Shown in pieces: positions 1 through 7,143 of a DNA stretch of 56,872 bases. The DNA is from an uncultured Blautia sp. (GTDB lineage Bacteria; Bacillota; Clostridia; Lachnospirales; Lachnospiraceae): positions 1-56,872 of the forward strand of contig USDN01000011.1 of NCBI GenBank assembly GCA_900553515.1, given 5' to 3'. A program made the translations under genes and the position numbers. Positions within the stretch are counted from its first letter, which is position 1; every line of letters begins with the position of its first letter. The notes beneath the pieces are model-generated. The model was not told the DNA's origin. It did no database searches and saw only the letters and a list, made by a program, of their open reading frames with translations.

Positions 1-52
1 AAGATACATCTTCAAACTGGATAACGGATCGTCTTGTCTTGAAATTTTCCAT
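1..52 (-). CDS. ECF transporter ATPase, N-terminal fragment (runs off window)
   Basis: Only the first 17 codons are present. The ATG (52-50) overlaps the stop codon of the EcfT gene (TAATG), which implies translational coupling. The visible translation ends in V-I-Q-F-E-D-V-S, typical of the first beta strand of an ABC ATPase. Together with the S component and EcfT upstream, this should be the energising EcfA subunit; the family call rests on context and these few residues. Walker motifs lie outside the window. Confidence 0.7.
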   Translation of the reverse strand, partial: MENFKTRRSVIQFEDVS

Positions 53-729
53 TACGCTACCGTCCTTTCCAGCACAAAATAGAGTGCTGTTACGCAAACA
101 GCAATCACGCTCATGATCCAATCCCGTTTTTGAAATTCTATCTTTCTGCGGCAGGTATGTTTCCCTGGATTGGATATTCCCCTGCTTTCAGCAGAAGCAG
201 CAAGTTCTTCTGCTATTCTGGATGAGCGGAAAATAACAGGTGTAACAATATACTCCATCGCGTCCAAAGGGTGTTTCCATGACAGTAGTTTCCGCAGCCG
301 AAGGGCGGCAAAAACATCGGCGAACTCGCTACGGACGGTGGGAAAGAAGCGCAGCATAAAGGTCACGGGTAAAGCAATTCCATCGGGAGCATGTATTTTC
401 TTGAAAACGGCCACTACTTCTCCTGGCGGCATACCAATCACAGGCTGCGCCGCCATAACCATCATTAAAATACGAAGCACCATGAACAAGAACATTTCTG
501 GCATAAGAATCGTAATGCCTTGTCCTCCTGAAATCAGCCTCAGTACAATAAAAACACCGCAGACAATCAGATATTTTATAGTCTGCCTGCCAAAGCCCTG
601 AATAATCAGATACACACTTAAAACTCCCAAAAGCGTGTATATCAAAATGTCGCTTGTGAGCACCGCCACAAGCGACATAGTGAGAACTATGACAAGCAAT
701 TTGGTCCGAAAATCAAATTTCATGCTCAT
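52..729 (-). CDS. ecfT: ECF transporter transmembrane component EcfT (CbiQ family)
   Basis: This 225-residue protein is the membrane scaffold of an energy-coupling factor importer, linking the substrate-binding S component to the ATPases. It has hydrophobic segments at about residues 10-40, 50-67 and 75-98, then a cytoplasmic helical stretch with the A-L-R (about 142-144) and A-E-S-R-G (180-184) signatures that act as coupling helices in EcfT/CbiQ proteins, and a last membrane helix at about 205-222. It lies 3 bases downstream of the S-component gene and overlaps the ATPase start, so the three form one transport operon. Its place at the end of a siderophore-type operon suggests metal-chelate or siderophore uptake (inference). 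Confidence 0.88.
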   Translation of the reverse strand: MSMKFDFRTKLLVIVLTMSLVAVLTSDILIYTLLGVLSVYLIIQGFGRQTIKYLIVCGVFIVLRLISGGQGITILMPEMFLFMVLRILMMVMAAQPVIGMPPGEVVAVFKKIHAPDGIALPVTFMLRFFPTVRSEFADVFAALRLRKLLSWKHPLDAMEYIVTPVIFRSSRIAEELAASAESRGISNPGKHTCRRKIEFQKRDWIMSVIAVCVTALYFVLERTVA

Positions 730-732
730 AGT

Positions 733-1338
733 TTATTTAATCGCGCCACTCTTTCTGAAGTGCTTCACAATCAGTTTGTTGCTAATCATACAGCCGAGGA
801 CGGCTAGAATAGCGGTAACAGCCAGGCTCAAAAGGACGTACTTCGGATCGGTGTAATACTGGGTCTGGACCTGAACCTGCTGCTCGCTGACACCAGTGGC
901 AAGGAACGCATCTCTGAAAAACCAGATTTCTGACATACCATGTGCAGCACGAACCAACGCCGTGATTACCCACGAAATAGACACACGCTTAATGTCATTG
1001 TAAGCATTCTTTCCGCACATGGAAAGTTCTGCAATGATGCCGCCGCCCAAAAACCACGGAATCATAAACGGCCCCATCATCAGTCCGGCGATAATCGCCC
1101 ACATGATATTGTAAACAAGGGCAGGGCCATGCTTGCCGACTTTCATGCACATGTAAACATAAAACGGCGCGAGGATAAGTGCTGCGCCAGCGGCATTGAA
1201 AATCATGGAGTAGAACAGAGAAGCGCCGGTCAGGGTTGAGTAAACCATAAATACCACGAACATGACCGCGCAGAAGATACCGATGATAGCCGCATCTTTG
1301 ACAGTATATTTGTTACCTGTCGATTTTTCATTTCCCAT
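733..1338 (-). CDS. MptD-family putative ECF transporter S component
   Basis: This 201-residue, very hydrophobic protein has about five or six membrane helices, with a glycine/methionine-rich centre (G-L-M-M-G-P-F-M-I-P near residues 85-95). The sequence resembles the MptD (Trep_Strep) class of putative ECF S components, which bind the substrate in the membrane. A strong GGAGG lies just before the ATG. The substrate cannot be read from the sequence; the linked NRPS genes make a metal chelate the best guess. A dyad with the same geometry as the operon's leader operators lies 29-44 bases upstream, so this gene may also have its own regulated start. Confidence 0.8.
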   Translation of the reverse strand: MGNEKSTGNKYTVKDAAIIGIFCAVMFVVFMVYSTLTGASLFYSMIFNAAGAALILAPFYVYMCMKVGKHGPALVYNIMWAIIAGLMMGPFMIPWFLGGGIIAELSMCGKNAYNDIKRVSISWVITALVRAAHGMSEIWFFRDAFLATGVSEQQVQVQTQYYTDPKYVLLSLAVTAILAVLGCMISNKLIVKHFRKSGAIK

Positions 1339-1366
1339 TTGGAAATCCTCCTTTGTCTTTTAGAAA

Positions 1367-1382
1367 GTTAGCGCTATCTAAC
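1367..1382. promoter_or_regulatory. Candidate operator, TTAG-N6-CTAA dyad upstream of the S component
   Basis: The sequence GTTAGCGCTATCTAAC is a dyad with GTTAG/CTAAC arms and six bases between TTAG and CTAA. This is the same geometry as the palindrome at 14961-14974 in the operon leader. It lies between the AraC gene and the S-component gene. A small hairpin (1384-1403) is next to it. No convincing -35/-10 pair was found, so its role is inferred from the match alone. Confidence 0.35.
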
Positions 1383-1445
1383 CGGCTATTCAAAAAATAG
1401 GCCAGCTTCAAGCGTTCTTTCTGCTTTTATCTGACAAAGGATAGT

Positions 1446-2516
1446 TTAATATAGCTCAGACTTCTTCGCCACTCCATATAGACCGCTTCTATCCAAACGG
1501 ACACTCTTTCTGAACTCTGTTGGAGAACAGCCATACATTCCCTTGAAGGCAGAAGTGAATTTGTTCGGATTTTCATATCCGATTTTGCTTGCAATCTCCG
1601 TCACTGACAACTCTGTCTCCAGCAGCAGCTTTTGAGCGACTTGAAGCCGGTAGGTACGGAGATAGGAATAAACAGAGGTTCCATAGACACCCCGGAAGCA
1701 TTTTTTCAGCGCAGTTGTAGAAATCTTAAATTTTTGAGAAAGCTGCTCAATCGTGTGGTGTGTCGTTAAATCCTCCGTGATATATGATGCTACTGCCTTA
1801 ATCAAGGCAACTTGATTTTGATTGAAATAATCCGTCTGCAAAACCTCTTCTGCTGTATTGAGGTCACTTAAAAACAGGAGCAGTTCCAGCATTTTAATTT
1901 TCATGTATCCCGGTTTTCTCTTTTCCCGGACATGATAGAGTTCCGAAAAAATATGTTCAATAGACGGGTTAGCCCGCATAATGCAGCAGCGGTTACCTTC
2001 ACATATATACTTTTGTATGTAGTGCAAATCAATATTTAGTAACTCCATGATTCGCCGCACCTCCGGCAACAACTCATCCAAATTGATGATAATAGAAATG
2101 CCGTGATAGTGGTTCAGCGGAAAACACGAATTTGACTTTTTCTTCATCATTGAGCTGATAGATAGATCGCCTTCCGCCATATAACAGCAGCTGTTTTCAC
2201 CAAAACTGCACTCGAAACGTCCAATCAAACAGTGGTTAATCTCTATCATATTTTTTGCGGTGGCCTGGTTTTGGTTGCAATATTCCATGTGCATATCGTT
2301 ATAGTAAAGCTCTATTCCTGTAAACACTCTATAAACCGTAATTTCCCCATGTCCAGTTTCATTTGAAAGCTGATAAGTCATCCCTGTAATATTCTTTTTT
2401 TCTACCTTTTGCATATTTCCATATATTTTTTCTCCTGACATATCTTGACATTTGGTGTTATTATGAATTAACAGTTTAAGTGTTTCAGAAATTTCTTTTC
2501 GATCTTCATTTTGCAT
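1446..2516 (-). CDS. AraC-family regulator, PchR/YbtA-like
   Basis: This 356-residue protein has a C-terminal double helix-turn-helix (about 255-345) with the usual AraC signatures: I-E-Q-L-S-Q-K-F in the first motif and V-T-E-I-A-S-K-I-G-Y-E-N-P-N-K-F followed by F-K-G-M-Y-G-C-S-P-T-E-F-R in the second. The N-terminal part contains E-I-N-H-C-L-I-G-R-F-E-C, like the sensing domains of PchR and YbtA, which bind the ferric siderophore and activate biosynthesis and uptake genes. It lies 27 bases after the hydrolase gene, inside the biosynthetic operon, so it could give positive feedback. The family is clear; the ligand is inferred. Confidence 0.85.
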   Translation of the reverse strand: MQNEDRKEISETLKLLIHNNTKCQDMSGEKIYGNMQKVEKKNITGMTYQLSNETGHGEITVYRVFTGIELYYNDMHMEYCNQNQATAKNMIEINHCLIGRFECSFGENSCCYMAEGDLSISSMMKKKSNSCFPLNHYHGISIIINLDELLPEVRRIMELLNIDLHYIQKYICEGNRCCIMRANPSIEHIFSELYHVREKRKPGYMKIKMLELLLFLSDLNTAEEVLQTDYFNQNQVALIKAVASYITEDLTTHHTIEQLSQKFKISTTALKKCFRGVYGTSVYSYLRTYRLQVAQKLLLETELSVTEIASKIGYENPNKFTSAFKGMYGCSPTEFRKSVRLDRSGLYGVAKKSELY

Positions 2517-2543
2517 GATACCATTCCTCTCTTGGTATATTTT

Positions 2544-3245
2544 TCAATTTTCCAATAAAATTTTTGCAACTTCTTCTGGATGACTAATCATAACATCATG
2601 GGGCGCCGTAAGTTTAATGATGGATTTTATATTTCCTATGTTATTCATATATACTCTTTGCTGTTTTGGATTTAGAGCCCTATCTTTTGTTGGCAAAATC
2701 CATTTTATTGAAGTTTCTAGTTTACACTCATTTATTCTTTCAAAAAGCAGATTTGTACTTTCTCCACATAAGCTACTATACAACTTTTCTCGTTGCTTTT
2801 TATTCATCCCATTTCCAAAAATGGCTGATGCTAAAATTTTAGGGAACCTTTTTACCACCTGAATTTTTCCTACACAAAATGAAGCGAATGAATGTAACGG
2901 TCCCTTCAGAATATCTGACATAGTTTCTCCAGCAGCTGGTATACAACAAGCAACACAATAGATACTCTCTATTTGTTCTTTTCCAATCTTCTTATATGTA
3001 TCATATATAAAAATTCCCGCCATGGAATGAAATACTAATGTTAATTTTTCATCAGTTTCTCCTATTTGATCAATTATACTTTCTACACAAGCTGTCACGT
3101 TGATGTCTTTTAACCGTTCTATATCTGTTTCATTATGTCCTGGAAGTAAAACAGATGTGACCTTTTTCCCATTCTTCCTCAATATCTGTTCCACATCATA
3201 CCAACACTTATTATTATGAAAACCTCCATGTATTAATACATACAT
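2544..3245 (-). CDS. Alpha/beta hydrolase, methylesterase/hydroxynitrile-lyase-like
   Basis: This 233-residue protein has an alpha/beta-hydrolase core: oxyanion loop H-G-G (6-8), nucleophile elbow F-H-S-M-A-G with Ser74, and a C-terminal A-P-H-D-V-M segment with His216 as candidate catalytic histidine. The short size and H-G-G start resemble the plant-type esterase/hydroxynitrile lyase group rather than NRPS thioesterases. It sits 13 bases downstream of the reductase gene in the siderophore-type operon. Possible roles are ester or thioester editing or siderophore hydrolysis to release metal; none can be chosen from sequence. I know of no counterpart in the pyochelin or yersiniabactin operons. 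Confidence 0.72.
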   Translation of the reverse strand: MYVLIHGGFHNNKCWYDVEQILRKNGKKVTSVLLPGHNETDIERLKDINVTACVESIIDQIGETDEKLTLVFHSMAGIFIYDTYKKIGKEQIESIYCVACCIPAAGETMSDILKGPLHSFASFCVGKIQVVKRFPKILASAIFGNGMNKKQREKLYSSLCGESTNLLFERINECKLETSIKWILPTKDRALNPKQQRVYMNNIGNIKSIIKLTAPHDVMISHPEEVAKILLEN

Positions 3246-3258
3246 AGTTCTCCTCCTT

Positions 3259-4356
3259 TCACAGTATACCTGTTTCTTCGCTTTCTTCGTAAACAGCAGA
3301 AACTTCCTGCGTTTCCTTTATGAACACACCTTCTTCTTGCAATTTTTCAAATACATATTGCATCTGAATAGTCTCATATGCGTTCCAAATTCCGCTTTTT
3401 CTTTTTGTTTGAGCACTCCTAATAGCTAGCAACGCTGCTACTATTCCTGTCATTTTATACGCAGAGGTATTTGATATCTCTAATTTTACTAATATCTGCC
3501 CGACTTCTGCGTCATCTGAATTAAAAGATATAATATTCCAATGCTCCGTACTTTTCCTTGTGATTTCTTCAAACTCTTGGATCTCTGTAGCAATATCATT
3601 TCTCTGTAGCAACTTCTGATATGCCTTCTTCATAATAGCCATATGCTCTTTATTGGGCAATATATTATACCAACGTATTGTCTCTAAATCATTCTCTTTT
3701 GCAATCTGGAGAATTTCATCCGGCAAAAACAGTGCAATATTTTTCGTTTTTTGAAGTTGTGGGATATATATTTCTTCTATCTCTTTTCTTTTAGGCACTT
3801 TTATTTGACCGTGTTTCCAATATGCATTTTCTATTCCAAACCCATATAAACAGCTATATAGCAAATCTTCTGCTGCTCCAGCGCCTATCGGCTCGTAACT
3901 TCCTGCCATGCCCTTCCACTTCTTAATGCTCGGATATTTCTTTACCAGATAGTTCATTGCTATACCTGTTAGGCCAGGATAAACCCCTGCTCCTAATATA
4001 TAGCATCCTGAATTTACTATATCTCTATTTACAAGCTCTTTCTTTAATTTGCCTGTTCCATACGTATCAATATATATTGCCCCTACTTCATGTGCCATAA
4101 ACGCCAGGTTTAAATTTATGTTTCTACTAGAGCCTATACAATTTATTATTATTTTACAGTCTCTGCAAAATTCAAATAACTTTTGTTTATCCTGTATATC
4201 TACGAACTGCCACCTGAGCCGTCCGTTAAAAAGGAAGGGTATAGTTTTCCTATACCCTGCTTTCACTATATACCCTGTATTCCTTACCAAGTAATCACAT
4301 ACTAACTGTCCCACTTTACCACTAGCACCTAAAATACCTATTAGTGATCTTTCCAT
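3259..4356 (-). CDS. Saccharopine-dehydrogenase-like NAD(P)-dependent reductase
   Basis: This 365-residue protein opens with a Rossmann fold, L-I-G-I-L-G-A-S-G-K-V-G, with the G-x-x-G-x-x-G motif at about residues 10-16. The overall pattern is that of saccharopine dehydrogenase NADP-binding proteins, with a substrate-like region after about residue 130. In pyochelin and yersiniabactin assembly a thiazolinyl imide reductase (PchG, Irp3/YbtU; Gfo/Idh-like) reduces one thiazoline ring. No such gene is seen here, so this enzyme is the candidate for that step (inference). It starts 3 bases after the stop of NRPS 2. The middle region lacks motifs I can name. Confidence 0.68.
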   Translation of the reverse strand: MERSLIGILGASGKVGQLVCDYLVRNTGYIVKAGYRKTIPFLFNGRLRWQFVDIQDKQKLFEFCRDCKIIINCIGSSRNINLNLAFMAHEVGAIYIDTYGTGKLKKELVNRDIVNSGCYILGAGVYPGLTGIAMNYLVKKYPSIKKWKGMAGSYEPIGAGAAEDLLYSCLYGFGIENAYWKHGQIKVPKRKEIEEIYIPQLQKTKNIALFLPDEILQIAKENDLETIRWYNILPNKEHMAIMKKAYQKLLQRNDIATEIQEFEEITRKSTEHWNIISFNSDDAEVGQILVKLEISNTSAYKMTGIVAALLAIRSAQTKRKSGIWNAYETIQMQYVFEKLQEEGVFIKETQEVSAVYEESEETGIL

Positions 4357-4359
4357 GTT

Positions 4360-7143
4360 TTATATTCCCTCAATTATCAGATTAATGTTTTCTTTTATGT
4401 ATGGAAATTCCATACAGGATATGTGGTCACCTTGTACCTCCCCAGTCACTATATCCTTCACTTTCGATTTTCTCCACACCATATCATCTTCTGAAAATCC
4501 ATCAATCATATTTATAAAAAAATTTTCCGTCTGATTACAGCACCTTAAAAGCTTTATATTTCCACAATAATCCGTCACTTCATAATATAAAGCTGCCAAC
4601 AAATTATGCTTAAAGATTTCAAAAAGCACCTCTCTATCTTCTTTATTCTCGGCATGTCTCACTCTACCTTCTCTGGCGCTAAACAAACTTCTCAAACGCT
4701 CTTGGTGAGAGCTTTCTAACAATTTTTGACACATATTTGCAACCTCTTGATACTCCCCTGTCAATTCAACTAATTTTTCTTCTACAAACTTTCCTTTTTG
4801 ACAAATAACACGAATAGCCTCCATAAGCTTGGTATCTGTTATCGTAAATCCACTTTTACGGACATCTGCACCTATAAGCCGCCCAAATACCTTTTCTAAT
4901 ATCAAGTTCGACTGTAATATTTGAAAATTTTCCTCCCGCTTTTTATCATCTCCATCATAAATATTCGTACTAATCATAGTAACCAAATCAACCTCTGTCC
5001 CTTGTTTTAAAAGTTCCTTAGCTGTCTCTATCGCAATCAGTCCACCAATACAATGACCAATAAAGTATAACTTATAATCCTTGTATTTTTTTAACAACTC
5101 AGCATACTTTTTCCCTAATTCAACAAATAGATGTTCAACTGGAAGTTGCAAATACTGATCCTGTTCTATACAAGAAATCCCCAGTACCGTATACTTAAAT
5201 TCCCTTTCCCTTAAGATTTTTATCATATCAAGATAGGGTACTAAAGACCCTGTTCCAGCATGAAAAATCACATAAACAATCCTGCTTTCAGATGTCCCTT
5301 CAATGAGAGTAGTAATCGCCTCATGACTCTTTTCTTTTGTTTCAATTTTATCCGCCATCTCTGCAATTGTAGGTGTTTCTAATATTTCTCTCATCAAGTC
5401 GCCCCAACTCCAAGCTTTCGTCCCCGGAAGACTATCCCACATTTTTGCTATTATCTGAGATAATAATAACGAATCACCACCTATTGCAAAAAAATTTTCA
5501 TGGCGTCCTACGCTTTCCTTATTTAACACTTCTCCCCATATTTCTTCTAGTTGCATTTCAAGTTCTGTTTTTGGTTGCTCAACACTTACTGTTTTCTCTT
5601 TTGTTTTCGGAAGCTTATTCATTAATTTTCCATTATTTAAAAATGGTACTATTTTAATTTCATTTGGCAACTCATATTCTTCTAGTTGCTGCTTTAAATA
5701 CGCACGCAATTCTTTTGTATTTATCTCCATATGATGGTTCTGGACTCCCAAAACAAAAATTCCCTGCCCCAGACCGAAAAAAGCCTCTCCTTCTTCAGGA
5801 TATGCCGCAACAATATCTAACCCTACCTGTCCGAACATATACTCCCATTGCTTGCGTTCAAAAAAGGTACTATCATCTTCATTCCTAAAATCATCAAAAT
5901 CACTCAATCCATCATTAAATTCAATAGATGTCAACAAATAATAAGGTTCTTTTATTGCATCTAAAATAACTAATAGCCCTTCTTCATTTATTAGTCCCCT
6001 TAACTGTTGCAACACAGATATTCCGTTTTTAGCATTATGCAGAACATTGGCACAGATAATTAGATCAAACTTGTTTTCTTCCATACCACCTTTATTAATA
6101 TCAAAAATTTTATATTCAATCCAATTTTTTCCCCGATACCGTTCCTTCGCTTTATTCAAAAAGTATGTAGATACGTCTGTATAATAATATTCTACATTTT
6201 GCTCTGATAGTCTTTCGATAATACCATCACTGGTTCCACCAACCCCTGCCCCCACTTCTAAAATCCGGAAAACTTTACCCTTCTTCTCAGAATACGCTTC
6301 CAAAACTGCACACTCAGCCATGTGGTTTAGTATTTTACTTGACAACGTTTTCTGGTATGTATCAACTGCCGTCGTCATTTCACCATGTGGAAAGAGTAAT
6401 TCTAATGGAGCAATTTCATTTCGAAATAATTGCGTTAGGCTTTTACTGCATTTTTCTAAATACCTTACAAAACCTTCTCCATAATTTAGTTGTTTTTCCA
6501 CCCCCCATAAATAATCCCATTCCGCAGCCACATCAACTTTCCAACTTTTAGAGGTTCTATAAAAACCTCCCTGTTCTTCCTTGATAAAATTTTCGTTTTC
6601 GAAAATTTTAAGCCAACGTCTAAAAAAGCGTTTGTATTTATCAGCAACCCCTATCTTACTCTCCATTTCTTCTACCGTGAAGTGCTGTCCCTCTGCTACA
6701 AAAAAATCATGCTCCAGCATTACCTTCCACATTTCGCCAAGAGCTACTCTTTCTGCCGTTTCTATCCATTGCTTTAGTACAGTAGCATCGATATCAGCAT
6801 TTTCGCTTTTCCAAATTTCTGACATTTTTTCATTCAAAAAAGCCAAATTATATATTTTATAATTCTGTCGTATCAGCTCTGGTTCTACCTGGAGTAGAAG
6901 CCCTTCTTCTCCCCATTTAGCTTCTGCTACTTTTATTTTATCATTTCTCTCCGCAACCTCCACTATGCGTTCACACACTTTTCTTTTTAAAAATTCTACA
7001 ATTTTGACCTTATTTTGCCGTATCTCTCCTGCCAGTTCTGACGATAATGCACCTTTAGGTGCTCTATAATGCAATTCTCCGTCTAAACCAATCCATAATT
7101 TTATTTTCCTTTCATTTATTTTTTCTATCAATTCTTGCATCAC
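4360..7143 (-). CDS. NRPS 2: TubC docking - methyltransferase - A10 remnant - PCP - thioesterase
   Basis: This 927-residue terminal assembly-line protein completes the second cysteine module. Domains in order: a TubC-type N-terminal docking domain (about 1-55; L-W-x-x-x-G-E-L-H-Y-R-A-P-K-G); a methyltransferase of the PKS/NRPS insertion type (about 130-465; SAM motif I L-E-V-G-A-G-V-G-G at 295-303, helical L-F-P-H-G segment at 250); a short stretch like the end of an adenylation domain (about 475-515, N-N-G-K near 503-506); a carrier domain (G-G-D-S, Ser558); and a thioesterase with G-H-C-I-G-G (Cys698) where most have serine. Neither a cyclisation nor an adenylation core is present: the Cy domain ends NRPS 1, and NRPS 1's A domain probably loads both carriers. 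The methyl group could go on ring carbon (yersiniabactin style) or nitrogen (pyochelin style). The start overlaps the stop of NRPS 1. Confidence 0.9.
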   Translation of the reverse strand: MMQELIEKINERKIKLWIGLDGELHYRAPKGALSSELAGEIRQNKVKIVEFLKRKVCERIVEVAERNDKIKVAEAKWGEEGLLLQVEPELIRQNYKIYNLAFLNEKMSEIWKSENADIDATVLKQWIETAERVALGEMWKVMLEHDFFVAEGQHFTVEEMESKIGVADKYKRFFRRWLKIFENENFIKEEQGGFYRTSKSWKVDVAAEWDYLWGVEKQLNYGEGFVRYLEKCSKSLTQLFRNEIAPLELLFPHGEMTTAVDTYQKTLSSKILNHMAECAVLEAYSEKKGKVFRILEVGAGVGGTSDGIIERLSEQNVEYYYTDVSTYFLNKAKERYRGKNWIEYKIFDINKGGMEENKFDLIICANVLHNAKNGISVLQQLRGLINEEGLLVILDAIKEPYYLLTSIEFNDGLSDFDDFRNEDDSTFFERKQWEYMFGQVGLDIVAAYPEEGEAFFGLGQGIFVLGVQNHHMEINTKELRAYLKQQLEEYELPNEIKIVPFLNNGKLMNKLPKTKEKTVSVEQPKTELEMQLEEIWGEVLNKESVGRHENFFAIGGDSLLLSQIIAKMWDSLPGTKAWSWGDLMREILETPTIAEMADKIETKEKSHEAITTLIEGTSESRIVYVIFHAGTGSLVPYLDMIKILREREFKYTVLGISCIEQDQYLQLPVEHLFVELGKKYAELLKKYKDYKLYFIGHCIGGLIAIETAKELLKQGTEVDLVTMISTNIYDGDDKKREENFQILQSNLILEKVFGRLIGADVRKSGFTITDTKLMEAIRVICQKGKFVEEKLVELTGEYQEVANMCQKLLESSHQERLRSLFSAREGRVRHAENKEDREVLFEIFKHNLLAALYYEVTDYCGNIKLLRCCNQTENFFINMIDGFSEDDMVWRKSKVKDIVTGEVQGDHISCMEFPYIKENINLIIEGI

